Both the position numbers and the translations under genes were made by a program. Of a DNA stretch of 20,869 bases, positions 6,679 to 14,615 are shown in pieces. This DNA is from Acetoanaerobium sp041831635 (GTDB taxonomy: Bacteria > Bacillota > Clostridia > Peptostreptococcales > Filifactoraceae), in NCBI GenBank assembly GCA_041831635.1, contig JBHASY010000004.1, forward strand, positions 1 through 20,869. The letters are read 5' to 3'. The notes beneath the pieces were generated by a model. The model was not told the origin of the DNA and did not search any database. It saw only the letters and a program-made list of their open reading frames with translations. The first letter of the stretch is position 1. Every line of letters starts with the position of its first letter.

Positions 6679-7638
6679 TTAAAGCATTTTTGCAATATCT
6701 TTAGCAAAGTAAGTTATTATTATGTCCGCTCCTGCTCTTTTTATACTTACCATAGTTTCATAAATCACGGATTCGTTCATTATTCCCTGTTCTACCGCCG
6801 TTTTCAGCATAGCGTACTCTCCACTTACATTGTATGCTGCTACAGGTATATTATACGAGGTCTTTACTCTACTGATGACATCCATATAAGACATAGCAGG
6901 TTTTACCATAACTATATCTGCTCCCTCTTCTATGTCAAGTTCTACTTCTCTTAAAGCTTCGTCGCTGTTATGAAAATCCATTTGATAAGTTTTTCTGTCT
7001 CCAAATCCCGGTGCTGATGACGCCGCCTCTCTAAACGGTCCATAATACGCAGAGGCATACTTTGCACTGTATGACATAATTGGAATATAATAAAAACCGT
7101 TTTTATCAAGTAAGTTTCTTATAGTTCCTATTCTCCCATCCATCATATCAGATGGTGCTACCATATCAGCGCCTGCTTTTGCATGACTTAAAGCTGTTTT
7201 CGCAATATAATCTATACTCACATCATTTATCACTTCGCCGGTATCAGAAATAATACCGCAATGTCCATGTAAAGTATATTGGCACATACATACATCTGTT
7301 ATCACATAAAAATCGGGATTACAGTTTTTTATTCTGCGTACGGCTCTTTGGACTATTCCATTTTCATCATATGCACCTGAACCTTTTTCGTCTTTCTCTT
7401 TAGGTATTCCAAAGAGCATAACAGCGTTTATCCCTAAATTTTTCAATTCTTTTATTTCATCATCAAGCATATCCACAGAGTAATGATAACAGTTTTTCAT
7501 TGATGGTATTTCAGTTTTTATTCCCTCTCCTTCTACTACAAATATAGGATATACCAGCCCTGATTTATTTAGATGAGTTTCTTTTACCAATGCTCTTATA
7601 CCTTCATTCCCTCGAAGTCTTCTAAGTCGCTTAATCAT
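6679..7638 (-). CDS. hemB: delta-aminolevulinic acid dehydratase (porphobilinogen synthase)
   Basis: HemB condenses two 5-aminolevulinate molecules into porphobilinogen. The 319-residue protein has both active-site lysines: Lys193 in SYSAKYASAYYGPFR and the Schiff-base Lys246 in MVKPAMSYMD. The metal segment DVCMCQYTLHGHCG carries Cys117, Cys119 and Cys127, the three-cysteine zinc site of the Zn-dependent class rather than the aspartate-rich Mg type. The ATG overlaps the end of cobA-hemD by eight bases and has a GGAGGAAGG site inside that gene, so translation is probably coupled. All catalytic residues I can check are present. Confidence 0.96.
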   Translation of the reverse strand: MIKRLRRLRGNEGIRALVKETHLNKSGLVYPIFVVEGEGIKTEIPSMKNCYHYSVDMLDDEIKELKNLGINAVMLFGIPKEKDEKGSGAYDENGIVQRAVRRIKNCNPDFYVITDVCMCQYTLHGHCGIISDTGEVINDVSIDYIAKTALSHAKAGADMVAPSDMMDGRIGTIRNLLDKNGFYYIPIMSYSAKYASAYYGPFREAASSAPGFGDRKTYQMDFHNSDEALREVELDIEEGADIVMVKPAMSYMDVISRVKTSYNIPVAAYNVSGEYAMLKTAVEQGIMNESVIYETMVSIKRAGADIIITYFAKDIAKML

Positions 7639-9133
7639 TATTTCCTTCCTCCGTCAAAATAGTTTCAACTACTCCATCAATGCTGTAAATCTTAGCCTGA
7701 GCATAAACTTTTTTCCCATGCTCTCTTACTGTTTCGCTTGTTATAGGTCCTATAGAGATTATTTTAGTTTCTTCAAGTTCTCTGAGTATAGTTTCGTCTA
7801 CCATATTATAAAAATTGCTTACTGTCGAAGAGCTGGTAAATGTAATATAATCCGCTCCTCGCAAAAGTTCACCTTTCGTTTCTTCATCAAGTTCTTCTAC
7901 CTCTGATTTATATATTTTTACTTCGTCTACTTTGCACTTGTCTTCCAACATTTTTATTAGAACATCTCTTGCTCCCTCAGCTCTTGGAAGTAGAATTTTA
8001 CTATCTTTACCAACATCTTTTGACAACACTTCTGCAAGTTCTTCCGCAACAAATCTTTCAGGCATTATATCGTATTTTATACCGTAGCGAAAAAGTTCAT
8101 TTGAAGTAGCTTCTCCTATAGATGCTATTTTAAGATTGCTTAACTTTCTCACATCAGAGTTTTTTAAAAGCTCTTTCATAAATATTCTCACTCCGTTTTG
8201 ACTTGTAAATACAAGATGAGTGTATGAATTTAAACTGTCTATAGCTTTCTTTAACTCATTATTGTTCTTCTCTACGATTTTGATTGACGGGCATTCTATA
8301 ACTGTCGCTCCTAAATCTTCAAGTGCTTCTACCAGCGAACTTGATTGATTTCTTGCTCTGGTTACTATAATTCTTCTAGAATGAAGAGGCTTAGTTTCAA
8401 AAAAATCAAGCTCTGCTCTTAAATTTACTACAGTTCCTACAACTATCAAGGTAGGAGGTTTAACTTCATAGGTAAATTTGTCATTTATTATCTCCCCTAA
8501 GGTAGCAGTAACTGTCCTTTGCTTTGAATGAGTAGCCCAAGATACAAGCGCAACAGGTGTTTCCGGTTTTTTCCCATTATCACATAAACCTTTAGCAATA
8601 TTTTTAAGGTTATCTGCTCCCATATAAAAAACTAAAGTTCCGTCAAGTTTTGCCAGAGCGTCGTAGTTTAACTCATTTTCTTCTGATTTCAAATGTCCTG
8701 TAATAAGATGAAGCGATGATGCGTGATCTCTGTGTGTTATTGGAATCCCTGCATAAGCAAGTCCACCTATCCCTGAAGTAATTCCAGGAACTATTTCAAA
8801 ATCTATGCCGTTTTGACGAAGAAGTTGTCCCTCTTCTCCCCCTCTTCCGAAAACATAAGGATCTCCACCTTTTAATCTGACAACTGTTTTTCCAGATATA
8901 GCTTCATCTACTAAAAGCTGTGATATGTCTTCCTGTTTCATAGTATGGTCTTTAGATGCTTTTCCCACATATACCAGTTTTGCGGATTTTTGATTATATT
9001 TTAGAAGCTTTGAATTGGCAAGTCTGTCATAAACTATTACATCTGCTTTTTTTATTGCGTTTATTCCGTTTAGCGTTATCAGTCCTGCATCTCCTGGACC
9101 TGCTCCTACAAGATACACTTTACCTTTTTTCAT
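7631..9133 (-). CDS. cobA-hemD: fused uroporphyrinogen-III C-methyltransferase / uroporphyrinogen-III synthase
   Basis: This 500-residue protein joins two enzymes. Residues 1-245 are the SAM-dependent methyltransferase that turns uroporphyrinogen III into precorrin-2, with GAGPGD at 10-15, RLKGGDPYVFGRGGEE from 86, and VPGITSGIGGLAYAGIPITHRD from about 115. Residues 252-500 are uroporphyrinogen-III synthase, which closes the ring from HemC's product: RRIIVTRARNQSSSLVEAL, FTSQNGVRIF, LPRAEGARDVL and FTSSSTVSNF. I set the start at the ATG at 9133, which has TGGAGG six bases upstream; an ATG at 9151 in the same frame lacks a site. It overlaps hemC by 14 bases. The fusion is a known clostridial arrangement and would channel uroporphyrinogen III to siroheme and corrins. 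Confidence 0.94.
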   Translation of the reverse strand: MKKGKVYLVGAGPGDAGLITLNGINAIKKADVIVYDRLANSKLLKYNQKSAKLVYVGKASKDHTMKQEDISQLLVDEAISGKTVVRLKGGDPYVFGRGGEEGQLLRQNGIDFEIVPGITSGIGGLAYAGIPITHRDHASSLHLITGHLKSEENELNYDALAKLDGTLVFYMGADNLKNIAKGLCDNGKKPETPVALVSWATHSKQRTVTATLGEIINDKFTYEVKPPTLIVVGTVVNLRAELDFFETKPLHSRRIIVTRARNQSSSLVEALEDLGATVIECPSIKIVEKNNNELKKAIDSLNSYTHLVFTSQNGVRIFMKELLKNSDVRKLSNLKIASIGEATSNELFRYGIKYDIMPERFVAEELAEVLSKDVGKDSKILLPRAEGARDVLIKMLEDKCKVDEVKIYKSEVEELDEETKGELLRGADYITFTSSSTVSNFYNMVDETILRELEETKIISIGPITSETVREHGKKVYAQAKIYSIDGVVETILTEEGNND

Positions 9134-10034
9134 CGCCAGCCTCCAATGCAAGTTTCATTTTTTTTGCTAAGCTTCTTCCAAGTTCATCTGCATTCCCTAC
9201 AGCTCCTGTTATACTGTCTTTTATAAGGTTTCTTCCCTGCTCATCCCCGTAAACTGCATAGATAGTAATGCTATTATTGTTTATTTCACAATATGCTCCT
9301 ACAGGCGCATGGCACCCTCCCTCGATTTCCTCCAAATACGCTCTTTCTGCAATATACTGAATACGTGAATCCTTATCTTCTAGTTTTCTTAGGACTGCAA
9401 TTACCTGATAATCGTTTGCCCTCGTTTGCAAAGCGAGTATCCCCTGACATGGTGCCGGAATCATAGTCTTTAAATCAAAATAATGAGAAATTTCATTTTC
9501 TCTTCCTATTCTCCTTAATCCCGACGCTGCAAGAATAATTCCGTCCAAATTTTGCGTACGAAGTTTATTTATTCTGGTATCTATATTTCCTCTTATAGGT
9601 TCAAATTCTGATTTTGGGTATAAGTCTTTAAGTTGATACCCCCTTCTTTTGCTCCCTGTTCCTATAACCATAGCTTCTAAAGTGCCTAAGTCTTTAAATT
9701 TAAGATTTTCTCTCAAAATAAGTGCATCTCTCGCATCTTCTCTTTTAGGTATAACGGGAAATGTCAATCTTTCATCCATTTTTGCAGGCATATCTTTCAT
9801 AGAATGAACTGCCATATCTATTTCTCCTGATATAAGCTGATCCTCTATCTCTTTTACAAATATTCCTTTGTCATTCATTTTATCAAGAGGTATATCCTGA
9901 ATTTCATCGCCTTTGGTTTTTATAACTTCTATTTCAAAATTTATGTTAGGATTTAATTTTCTAAGTTTATCTACTATGAGATTAGTCTGGGTCAAAGCCA
10001 GTTTACTTCCTCTGCTTCCGACTATTATTTTCAT
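9120..10034 (-). CDS. hemC: porphobilinogen deaminase (hydroxymethylbilane synthase)
   Basis: HemC links four porphobilinogen units into hydroxymethylbilane. The 304-residue protein starts with the family signature VGSRGSKLALTQTN. It keeps the catalytic aspartate in HSMKDMPA (Asp81), the GTGSKRRGYQL substrate-binding stretch near 125-135, the IRGNIDTRI segment, and the cysteine that anchors the dipyrromethane cofactor in EGGCHAPVGAY (Cys241). Its ATG overlaps the stop of the preceding precorrin-2 dehydrogenase gene (ATGA), and its last codons contain the ribosome site of cobA-hemD. It acts in the cytosol. Confidence 0.96.
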   Translation of the reverse strand: MKIIVGSRGSKLALTQTNLIVDKLRKLNPNINFEIEVIKTKGDEIQDIPLDKMNDKGIFVKEIEDQLISGEIDMAVHSMKDMPAKMDERLTFPVIPKREDARDALILRENLKFKDLGTLEAMVIGTGSKRRGYQLKDLYPKSEFEPIRGNIDTRINKLRTQNLDGIILAASGLRRIGRENEISHYFDLKTMIPAPCQGILALQTRANDYQVIAVLRKLEDKDSRIQYIAERAYLEEIEGGCHAPVGAYCEINNNSITIYAVYGDEQGRNLIKDSITGAVGNADELGRSLAKKMKLALEAGDEKR

Positions 10035-10672
10035 TTTATCTCCTCGCCGATTATATCTTTTAACTCTTCTTTACTCATATACACAAGCTTTTCCAAAAGT
10101 CTCATCTTAGTTTCGCCGTCATTTTGAGATTTTACTTTTCTTCGTGCAAGCTCTAAAAATTTGAGCTTTTCCACATCAAAAGTTTCTAATACCTTTTCTA
10201 TTTCGCTTTTTAAATACTTGCAGTAAAAAGGACTTGCTCCCGATGTCGATATCGCAAGCAATAATTCTTGTTTTTGTATAGTTACGGGATTTATAAAATC
10301 GGAATCAGTCGCATCGTCACAACGTAAACTCCATATCTTATTATTTTTAGCATAAGTTTCAATTTCTCTATTTAATAAAATATCATCCGTGCAAATAAAA
10401 ATGATATCCGAACTGCTGAGATACTCGCAGTGCCTATTCAAGTCCATCTCTTCTTCTATTACAGTGATGTTTGTTTTAGAGTCTCTGCTCAGACTGTTTA
10501 TCCTCTCTTTGATCTCTGATTTAATTTCCTTTGAAATTACAAATATATTTGAAGATTTATCTATCAAACCCTTCAGTTTTCTTAATCCGACATTTCCCAA
10601 GCCTACTATAAGAGCAGATTTATTATTCAGATTAAGCATTACGGGATAATAACTTTTTTTATCCAAGATCAA
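10031..10672 (-). CDS. precorrin-2 dehydrogenase / sirohydrochlorin ferrochelatase-type protein (Met8/CysG N-domain)
   Basis: This 213-residue protein matches the N-terminal half of CysG and yeast Met8p, which oxidises precorrin-2 to sirohydrochlorin with NAD and can insert metal. A Rossmann GLGNVGLRKLKG lies at 24-35. The segment RCDDATDSDFINP places Asp119 at the catalytic aspartate position. LLLAISTSGASPFYCKYLK follows at 138-156, the usual tetrapyrrole-binding loop. The C-terminal 45 residues are helical. The start is not ATG: TTG at 10672 or TTG at 10666 are both possible, the latter better spaced from GAGGA. Either way it overlaps hemA. Being the only candidate chelatase in the window, it may insert iron for siroheme or cobalt for cobalamin; the metal cannot be read from sequence. 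Confidence 0.87.
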   Translation of the reverse strand: MILDKKSYYPVMLNLNNKSALIVGLGNVGLRKLKGLIDKSSNIFVISKEIKSEIKERINSLSRDSKTNITVIEEEMDLNRHCEYLSSSDIIFICTDDILLNREIETYAKNNKIWSLRCDDATDSDFINPVTIQKQELLLAISTSGASPFYCKYLKSEIEKVLETFDVEKLKFLELARRKVKSQNDGETKMRLLEKLVYMSKEELKDIIGEEIK

Positions 10673-11897
10673 ACAGCTCCTCTATCACTCTCATATATTC
10701 AGATTGTTTTTTATCTTCGTCAATTTGTTTTAAAGCTATTATCGGTTCTCTTATTAACCTTTTAAGCGCCGAATCCAACATCTTTTCCACTATTCTCTTT
10801 TCTCTGCACGGCAAGTCCATTTTTCTGTAAATATATGAAATGGTATCTCTGTGTATTTCTTCACATCTTTCATTTAAAGATTTTATCGTTTTATCTACCT
10901 TTATAGTCTTTTTCCATTTATGAAAATCCGATATACTTTCGTCTATCAAGCCTCGTGCCTTTTCAGAAAGCTCATTTCTCAGCTTTTCATTTTCTTCTGA
11001 GGTTTTTTTAAGACTGTCTATGTCAAACAACACTATGTTTGAATCAAGTGCAATATCGGGATCTATATCTCTAGGAAGTGCCAAGTCAAGTGCATAAAGT
11101 TTCTTTGTTATAAGTGGCATGTCTATCTTTTTAACTACTGTATGTGTAGAAGCTGTAGCACTTACCAATATATCCATTTGCAAAATATAGTCGTATCTGT
11201 TTTCATATTCTACTTGGATTATAGACGGATAGACTTCTTTCAGTTCTTTTATTTTATTAGGATTTCTGTTACAACAGTATATTTTTGTAACTCCCTCTTC
11301 CAAAAGATGCTTAAGGGCAAGTTTCCCCATTTTCCCTACTCCGATAATGAAAGCCTTTTTATCTGACAAATCTCCTATTTCTTCTTTTAGAAATTTTACC
11401 CCTATATAGCTGATAGAAAGTGGATTTTCAGAGATTTTATATGTGTTTTTTATGTTCTTCGCTGTAGTTATCGCCTCTCTAAATAACTTGTTCATAAACT
11501 TTTTACTTGCATCTAATTCCATCGCTGTCATAAGGGCATCTTTAACCTGACCTAAAATCTGGTCTTCCCCGATAACTATAGAATCAAGCCCGCTACAGAC
11601 CCTATATAAATAATTTATAGCCTCATCTTTTTTCTTAACAAAAATATAATCAGATATTTTATCGTTTCTAAAATATCTAATATAAAAATTCTTAACGAGT
11701 TTTATGTCCTCATCTAGATCGCTGGAGGCTATATAAATCTCACTTCTATTGCAAGTAGATAAAATAACTACCTCTTCTATTCCTAAATCAAGTAGCATAG
11801 ATGTAGCCTCAATTTTTTTTGCCTCTGAAAAAGAAGCTATTTCTCTTATTTCTATCGGTGCCTCTTGATGAGACAACCCTATAACAGCAACATTCAC
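10659..11897 (-). CDS. hemA: glutamyl-tRNA reductase
   Basis: HemA reduces glutamyl-tRNA(Glu) to glutamate-1-semialdehyde with NADPH, the first committed step of the C5 tetrapyrrole route. With the GTG at 11897 as start the protein has 412 residues and begins MNVAVIGLSHQEAPIEIRE, matching the family's N-terminus. A GTG nine bases further upstream (11906) sits inside the AGAGGTG ribosome site and is less likely. The catalytic cysteine is in LSTCNRSEIY (Cys49). GEDQILGQVKDA and the Rossmann AFIIGVGKMGKLALKHL follow, with a helical dimerisation tail. It lies 11 bases after cbiJ. The GTG start may limit its output. Heme-linked degradation signals known for some HemA proteins are not recognisable here. 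Confidence 0.94.
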   Translation of the reverse strand: MNVAVIGLSHQEAPIEIREIASFSEAKKIEATSMLLDLGIEEVVILSTCNRSEIYIASSDLDEDIKLVKNFYIRYFRNDKISDYIFVKKKDEAINYLYRVCSGLDSIVIGEDQILGQVKDALMTAMELDASKKFMNKLFREAITTAKNIKNTYKISENPLSISYIGVKFLKEEIGDLSDKKAFIIGVGKMGKLALKHLLEEGVTKIYCCNRNPNKIKELKEVYPSIIQVEYENRYDYILQMDILVSATASTHTVVKKIDMPLITKKLYALDLALPRDIDPDIALDSNIVLFDIDSLKKTSEENEKLRNELSEKARGLIDESISDFHKWKKTIKVDKTIKSLNERCEEIHRDTISYIYRKMDLPCREKRIVEKMLDSALKRLIREPIIALKQIDEDKKQSEYMRVIEELFDLG

Positions 11898-11908
11898 TGA
11901 TTTCACCT

Positions 11909-12661
11909 CTATTTTTCTCTGATAGCACTTTTTAACATTTCTATATCATTAAACATTACAGGATAGTTCACGACAGGTCTTTGCACTACTATTAAAGTTA
12001 AATTAAGTTCTATGCACGCCTCCAGTTTATCTATAAAGCCTCCAAGATTTCCACTTTCCTTGGTAATAAGCACCTTTGCACCCGTCGATGCTAGCATTGC
12101 CTTATTCAAGTCTTTAGAAAAAGGACCTTGCATAGCGATTATATTGCTATTTTTAAATCCCAAGTCCTCACATTTTTTTATGAGTTCACTTTTTGGCAGT
12201 ATCCTTATAAAAATATCTGCATCTTTGTTATAAGGAGCATAGATATTTGCATTATTGCTACCTACAGTTAGAAATATTTTATCTGAGAGTGTTATGGCAA
12301 GTTCTATAGCTTCTTTATGGTTTTCTACATAATGTATGTTCTTATCATAATCAGATGACGCTCTTTGCCTTTCATATCTCAGATATCTTATTCCCAATTC
12401 TTCAGTAACGTCAATAGCATTTTGTGATACCATAAATGCGTACGGATGAGTTATGTCCGCTATTAAATCTATCTTGTGCTTTTTGCAAAAATCCGCCATC
12501 TCTTTTTTGTCTAATTTGCCGACTATCATTTGCTTGTCATATTCTTTAAATATCTCAATAGCATAATCTGTAGCAACAGAAAGGTAAAAGTCCATATTTT
12601 CAGATATAAGGTAGTTACATAAATCGTGAGTTTCTTTAGTCCCACCAAGTATCAGTATCAT
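11909..12661 (-). CDS. cbiJ: precorrin-6A / cobalt-precorrin-6A reductase
   Basis: This 250-residue protein fits the CobK/CbiJ family, which reduces the macrocycle of (cobalt-)precorrin-6A with NADPH. The N-terminus ILILGGTKETHDL is the family's nucleotide-binding start. ADITHPYAFMVSQNAIDVTEELGIRYLRYER near 88-118 is its most conserved stretch, and the C-terminal ITKESGNLGGFIDKLEA matches the usual TKxSGxxGG segment. The ATG overlaps the cobJ stop (ATGA). In this anaerobic gene set the substrate should already contain cobalt, hence the cbiJ name. The length is normal and nothing looks broken. Confidence 0.92.
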   Translation of the reverse strand: MILILGGTKETHDLCNYLISENMDFYLSVATDYAIEIFKEYDKQMIVGKLDKKEMADFCKKHKIDLIADITHPYAFMVSQNAIDVTEELGIRYLRYERQRASSDYDKNIHYVENHKEAIELAITLSDKIFLTVGSNNANIYAPYNKDADIFIRILPKSELIKKCEDLGFKNSNIIAMQGPFSKDLNKAMLASTGAKVLITKESGNLGGFIDKLEACIELNLTLIVVQRPVVNYPVMFNDIEMLKSAIREK

Positions 12662-13389
12662 ATTTTGTATCCTCTAGGTGTAATCATTAAGTCATCTGCT
12701 CTATAGGTAGAATTGTTTCCGACTATAACTATAGAAGTCATATCAACAAAAGTATAGTCTATATCTTTCAATGTAGTAACTATCTTTTCTTCGTCCTTCC
12801 TAGCGGCATTTTTTACTATACCCACTACAGTGTCAGCAGGCTTATGTTTTTTAATAAGTTCAAACGCTCTTTCCAAATGGTGCTCTCTGCCTTTGCTTCT
12901 GGGATTATAAAAACAAATAACAAAATCTCCCTGTGCAGCCAATTCTACTCTTTTTTCTATTAAATCCATAGGTGTGAGTAAATCACTTAAGCTTATATGA
13001 CAGTAGTCATGCATCAAAGGAGATCCTAAAACTGCCGCCGCCGCTGTACTTGCTGTTACTCCAGGTATAATGTTTACTTCTAAATCCAATTTTTCAGCTT
13101 CCAATAATTCAAGTATCAGCCCCGCCATTCCGTAAACTCCTGCATCTCCGCTACTTATGACAGCAACCTTCTTTCCTGTCCTTGCAATTTCTATAGCCTC
13201 TTTACAGCGCTCTACTTCCTGTTTCATTCCGTTTGAAACTATTTCTTTATCCGATAAAACATCCTTTATAAGGTTAATATAGGTTTTATATCCTACTATG
13301 ACCTGAGAGTTCTCAATTGCTTCTTTTGCCTCAAAAGTCATCATCTTTAAATCCCCAGGACCTATCCCGATTACATTTATCACAGTCAT
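12658..13389 (-). CDS. cbiH: (cobalt-)precorrin-3B C17-methyltransferase
   Basis: CbiH/CobJ methylates C17 with SAM and brings about ring contraction. The 243-residue protein belongs to the tetrapyrrole methyltransferase fold: GIGPGDLKMMT at 8-18, SSGDAGVYGMAG at 79-90, IIPGVTASTAAAAVLGSPLMHD from about 107, and the subfamily-specific DFVICFYNPRSKGREHHL and VGIVKNAARKDE. It lacks the C-terminal iron-sulfur extension found in CbiH60-type proteins. The start is uncertain by two codons: the ATG at 13389 has AAGGA upstream but AGAGG almost touching it, while GTG at 13383 would be well spaced from AGAGG. A 122-base gap with a terminator-like hairpin separates it from cbiG. Confidence 0.93.
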   Translation of the reverse strand: MTVINVIGIGPGDLKMMTFEAKEAIENSQVIVGYKTYINLIKDVLSDKEIVSNGMKQEVERCKEAIEIARTGKKVAVISSGDAGVYGMAGLILELLEAEKLDLEVNIIPGVTASTAAAAVLGSPLMHDYCHISLSDLLTPMDLIEKRVELAAQGDFVICFYNPRSKGREHHLERAFELIKKHKPADTVVGIVKNAARKDEEKIVTTLKDIDYTFVDMTSIVIVGNNSTYRADDLMITPRGYKI

Positions 13390-13439
13390 TCCTCTTTTCC
13401 TTATATTATTAACTTGATTAACCAGAAATTTTTCTTATT

Positions 13440-13445
13440 ATTATA
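13440..13445 (-). promoter_or_regulatory. possible -10 box of an internal promoter before cbiH
   Basis: A consensus TATAAT reads on the minus strand just after the intergenic hairpin and about 50 bases before the cbiH start. No acceptable -35 lies 16-18 bases upstream; a TTGACA in the same gap is 43 bases away. It could restart transcription after the hairpin, but support is limited to one hexamer in AT-rich DNA. Confidence 0.25.
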
Positions 13446-13455
13446 ACCCTAATAT

Positions 13456-13480
13456 AAAAAGCAATACTTTCGGCATTGCT
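13456..13480 (-). terminator. terminator-like hairpin inside the operon, between cbiG and cbiH
   Basis: Reading the minus strand, AGCAATGC (13480-13473), a CGAAA loop and GTATTGCT (13467-13460) form an 8-bp stem with one G-U pair, followed by TTTT and an AT-rich tail. This is the shape of a modest factor-independent terminator or attenuator. It sits in the only sizeable gap of the gene train, so it would lower expression of the hem half relative to the late corrin genes. Activity is inferred. Confidence 0.6.
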
Positions 13481-13511
13481 GCTAAAAATGTCAAAATATA
13501 GCTCGCATAGC

Positions 13512-14615
13512 TTAGTTACCTGAATGATCCTTAGTAAGCAAACCCAAGGAAAATGTAACTCCGTCTATAACCTGCTTAGGTAAAATCACTCTTCCCTCAG
13601 AAAATGTGTACGCACTGGCCTGCGCTACTGACGAAACTCCTGTTATACTTTTTACAAAGGCTGAAGTTTCTATGTCGTTATCACTATTTACTGCCTTTTC
13701 CAGTATATCGGCACTAAAGGTTATGAACGGCACTGAAAATTCATTTGCTAATTCGATTATTCCGTTTTCATCTTTTTTGAGTTCTATGCTTGCTATTACC
13801 TTAATTTGATTTTCTTGCACCAAATATTTATCACACAAAATTTTTAAGCTTTCTTTTATCTTTTCATAACTTGTCCCTCTTTTGCAACCTATTCCCAGTA
13901 CAAAGTTTTGAGGTTTTATCTCACAGTAATTTACTTTGTCCTGAACCTGTTTCAGCACAGTTTTATCTCCTGCAAATGCTCCTCTGATATGAATTACATC
14001 AGCAACAGTATTCAAGTTCAAAGCCTCATTTAGGCTTATAAGTTCAAAGCCTCTTGTATCCAAATTCAATAAGTTTAAGTCAATATCTGAAATAAGATAA
14101 ACTTTTTTACTACTTGCAAGACTAAAATTTATTGCTTTATAGATATCCCTTTGAGAATTTTTATATGCTCCCAGTTCATTTGCTATGATATCGAGCGCAC
14201 CTTTGTTATTAACATCTGTAGCTGTTGTAATTACAGGAATACAACCTACAACGTCAGCTATAGTATTTGCAAGTTGATTTGCTCCTGCTACGTGCCCTCC
14301 AAGCAAGCTGATACAAAACTTTAAACCCTCATCCATCACAACTATTGCAGGATCTAGGGTCTTGTCCTTAATCATATGTGCTATGCTTCTTACCACTATC
14401 CCTGTAGCCATTATGAATATGAGTTTATCGTGAGTTTTATATGCTTTTTCAACTATCTGTGAAAATTTTTCATCGTAAAACTCAGCTTTGACCTCAATAT
14501 CAATATCTGCCTTTAATTTTAAAGGTGCATATATAATGACATTTTCAAGCTTGCTTGCTATTTTATCTGCACTTGTAAGAGCCTTATTTGTCAATACTAG
14601 AATCCCTATACTCAT
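13512..14615 (-). CDS. cbiG: cobalt-precorrin-5A hydrolase
   Basis: CbiG opens the delta-lactone of cobalt-precorrin-5A and releases the two-carbon C20 fragment as acetaldehyde, a hallmark of the anaerobic route. The 367-residue protein has all three regions: an N-terminal domain (about 1-75) ending in FIMATGIVVR, a middle segment with LLGGHVAGAN (104-113) and VITTATD (128-134), and the C-terminal CobE/CbiG domain beginning FVLGIGCKRGTS (238-249). I chose the ATG at 14615, which has AAGGAG at good spacing; an upstream in-frame ATG at 14633 lacks it. The gene overlaps cbiF by 32 bases. Confidence 0.94.
   Translation of the reverse strand: MSIGILVLTNKALTSADKIASKLENVIIYAPLKLKADIDIEVKAEFYDEKFSQIVEKAYKTHDKLIFIMATGIVVRSIAHMIKDKTLDPAIVVMDEGLKFCISLLGGHVAGANQLANTIADVVGCIPVITTATDVNNKGALDIIANELGAYKNSQRDIYKAINFSLASSKKVYLISDIDLNLLNLDTRGFELISLNEALNLNTVADVIHIRGAFAGDKTVLKQVQDKVNYCEIKPQNFVLGIGCKRGTSYEKIKESLKILCDKYLVQENQIKVIASIELKKDENGIIELANEFSVPFITFSADILEKAVNSDNDIETSAFVKSITGVSSVAQASAYTFSEGRVILPKQVIDGVTFSLGLLTKDHSGN

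Noticed and set aside
13440..13500. TTGACA with TATAAT in the cbiG-cbiH gap as a full promoter
   Set aside because: The spacing is 43 bases, and no good -10 lies 16-18 bases after the TTGACA. Only the TATAAT is kept as a weak candidate.
13383..13511. Possible cobalamin riboswitch in the cbiG-cbiH gap
   Set aside because: The gap is too short, and I see no B12-box-like conserved block. The only structure is a simple hairpin.
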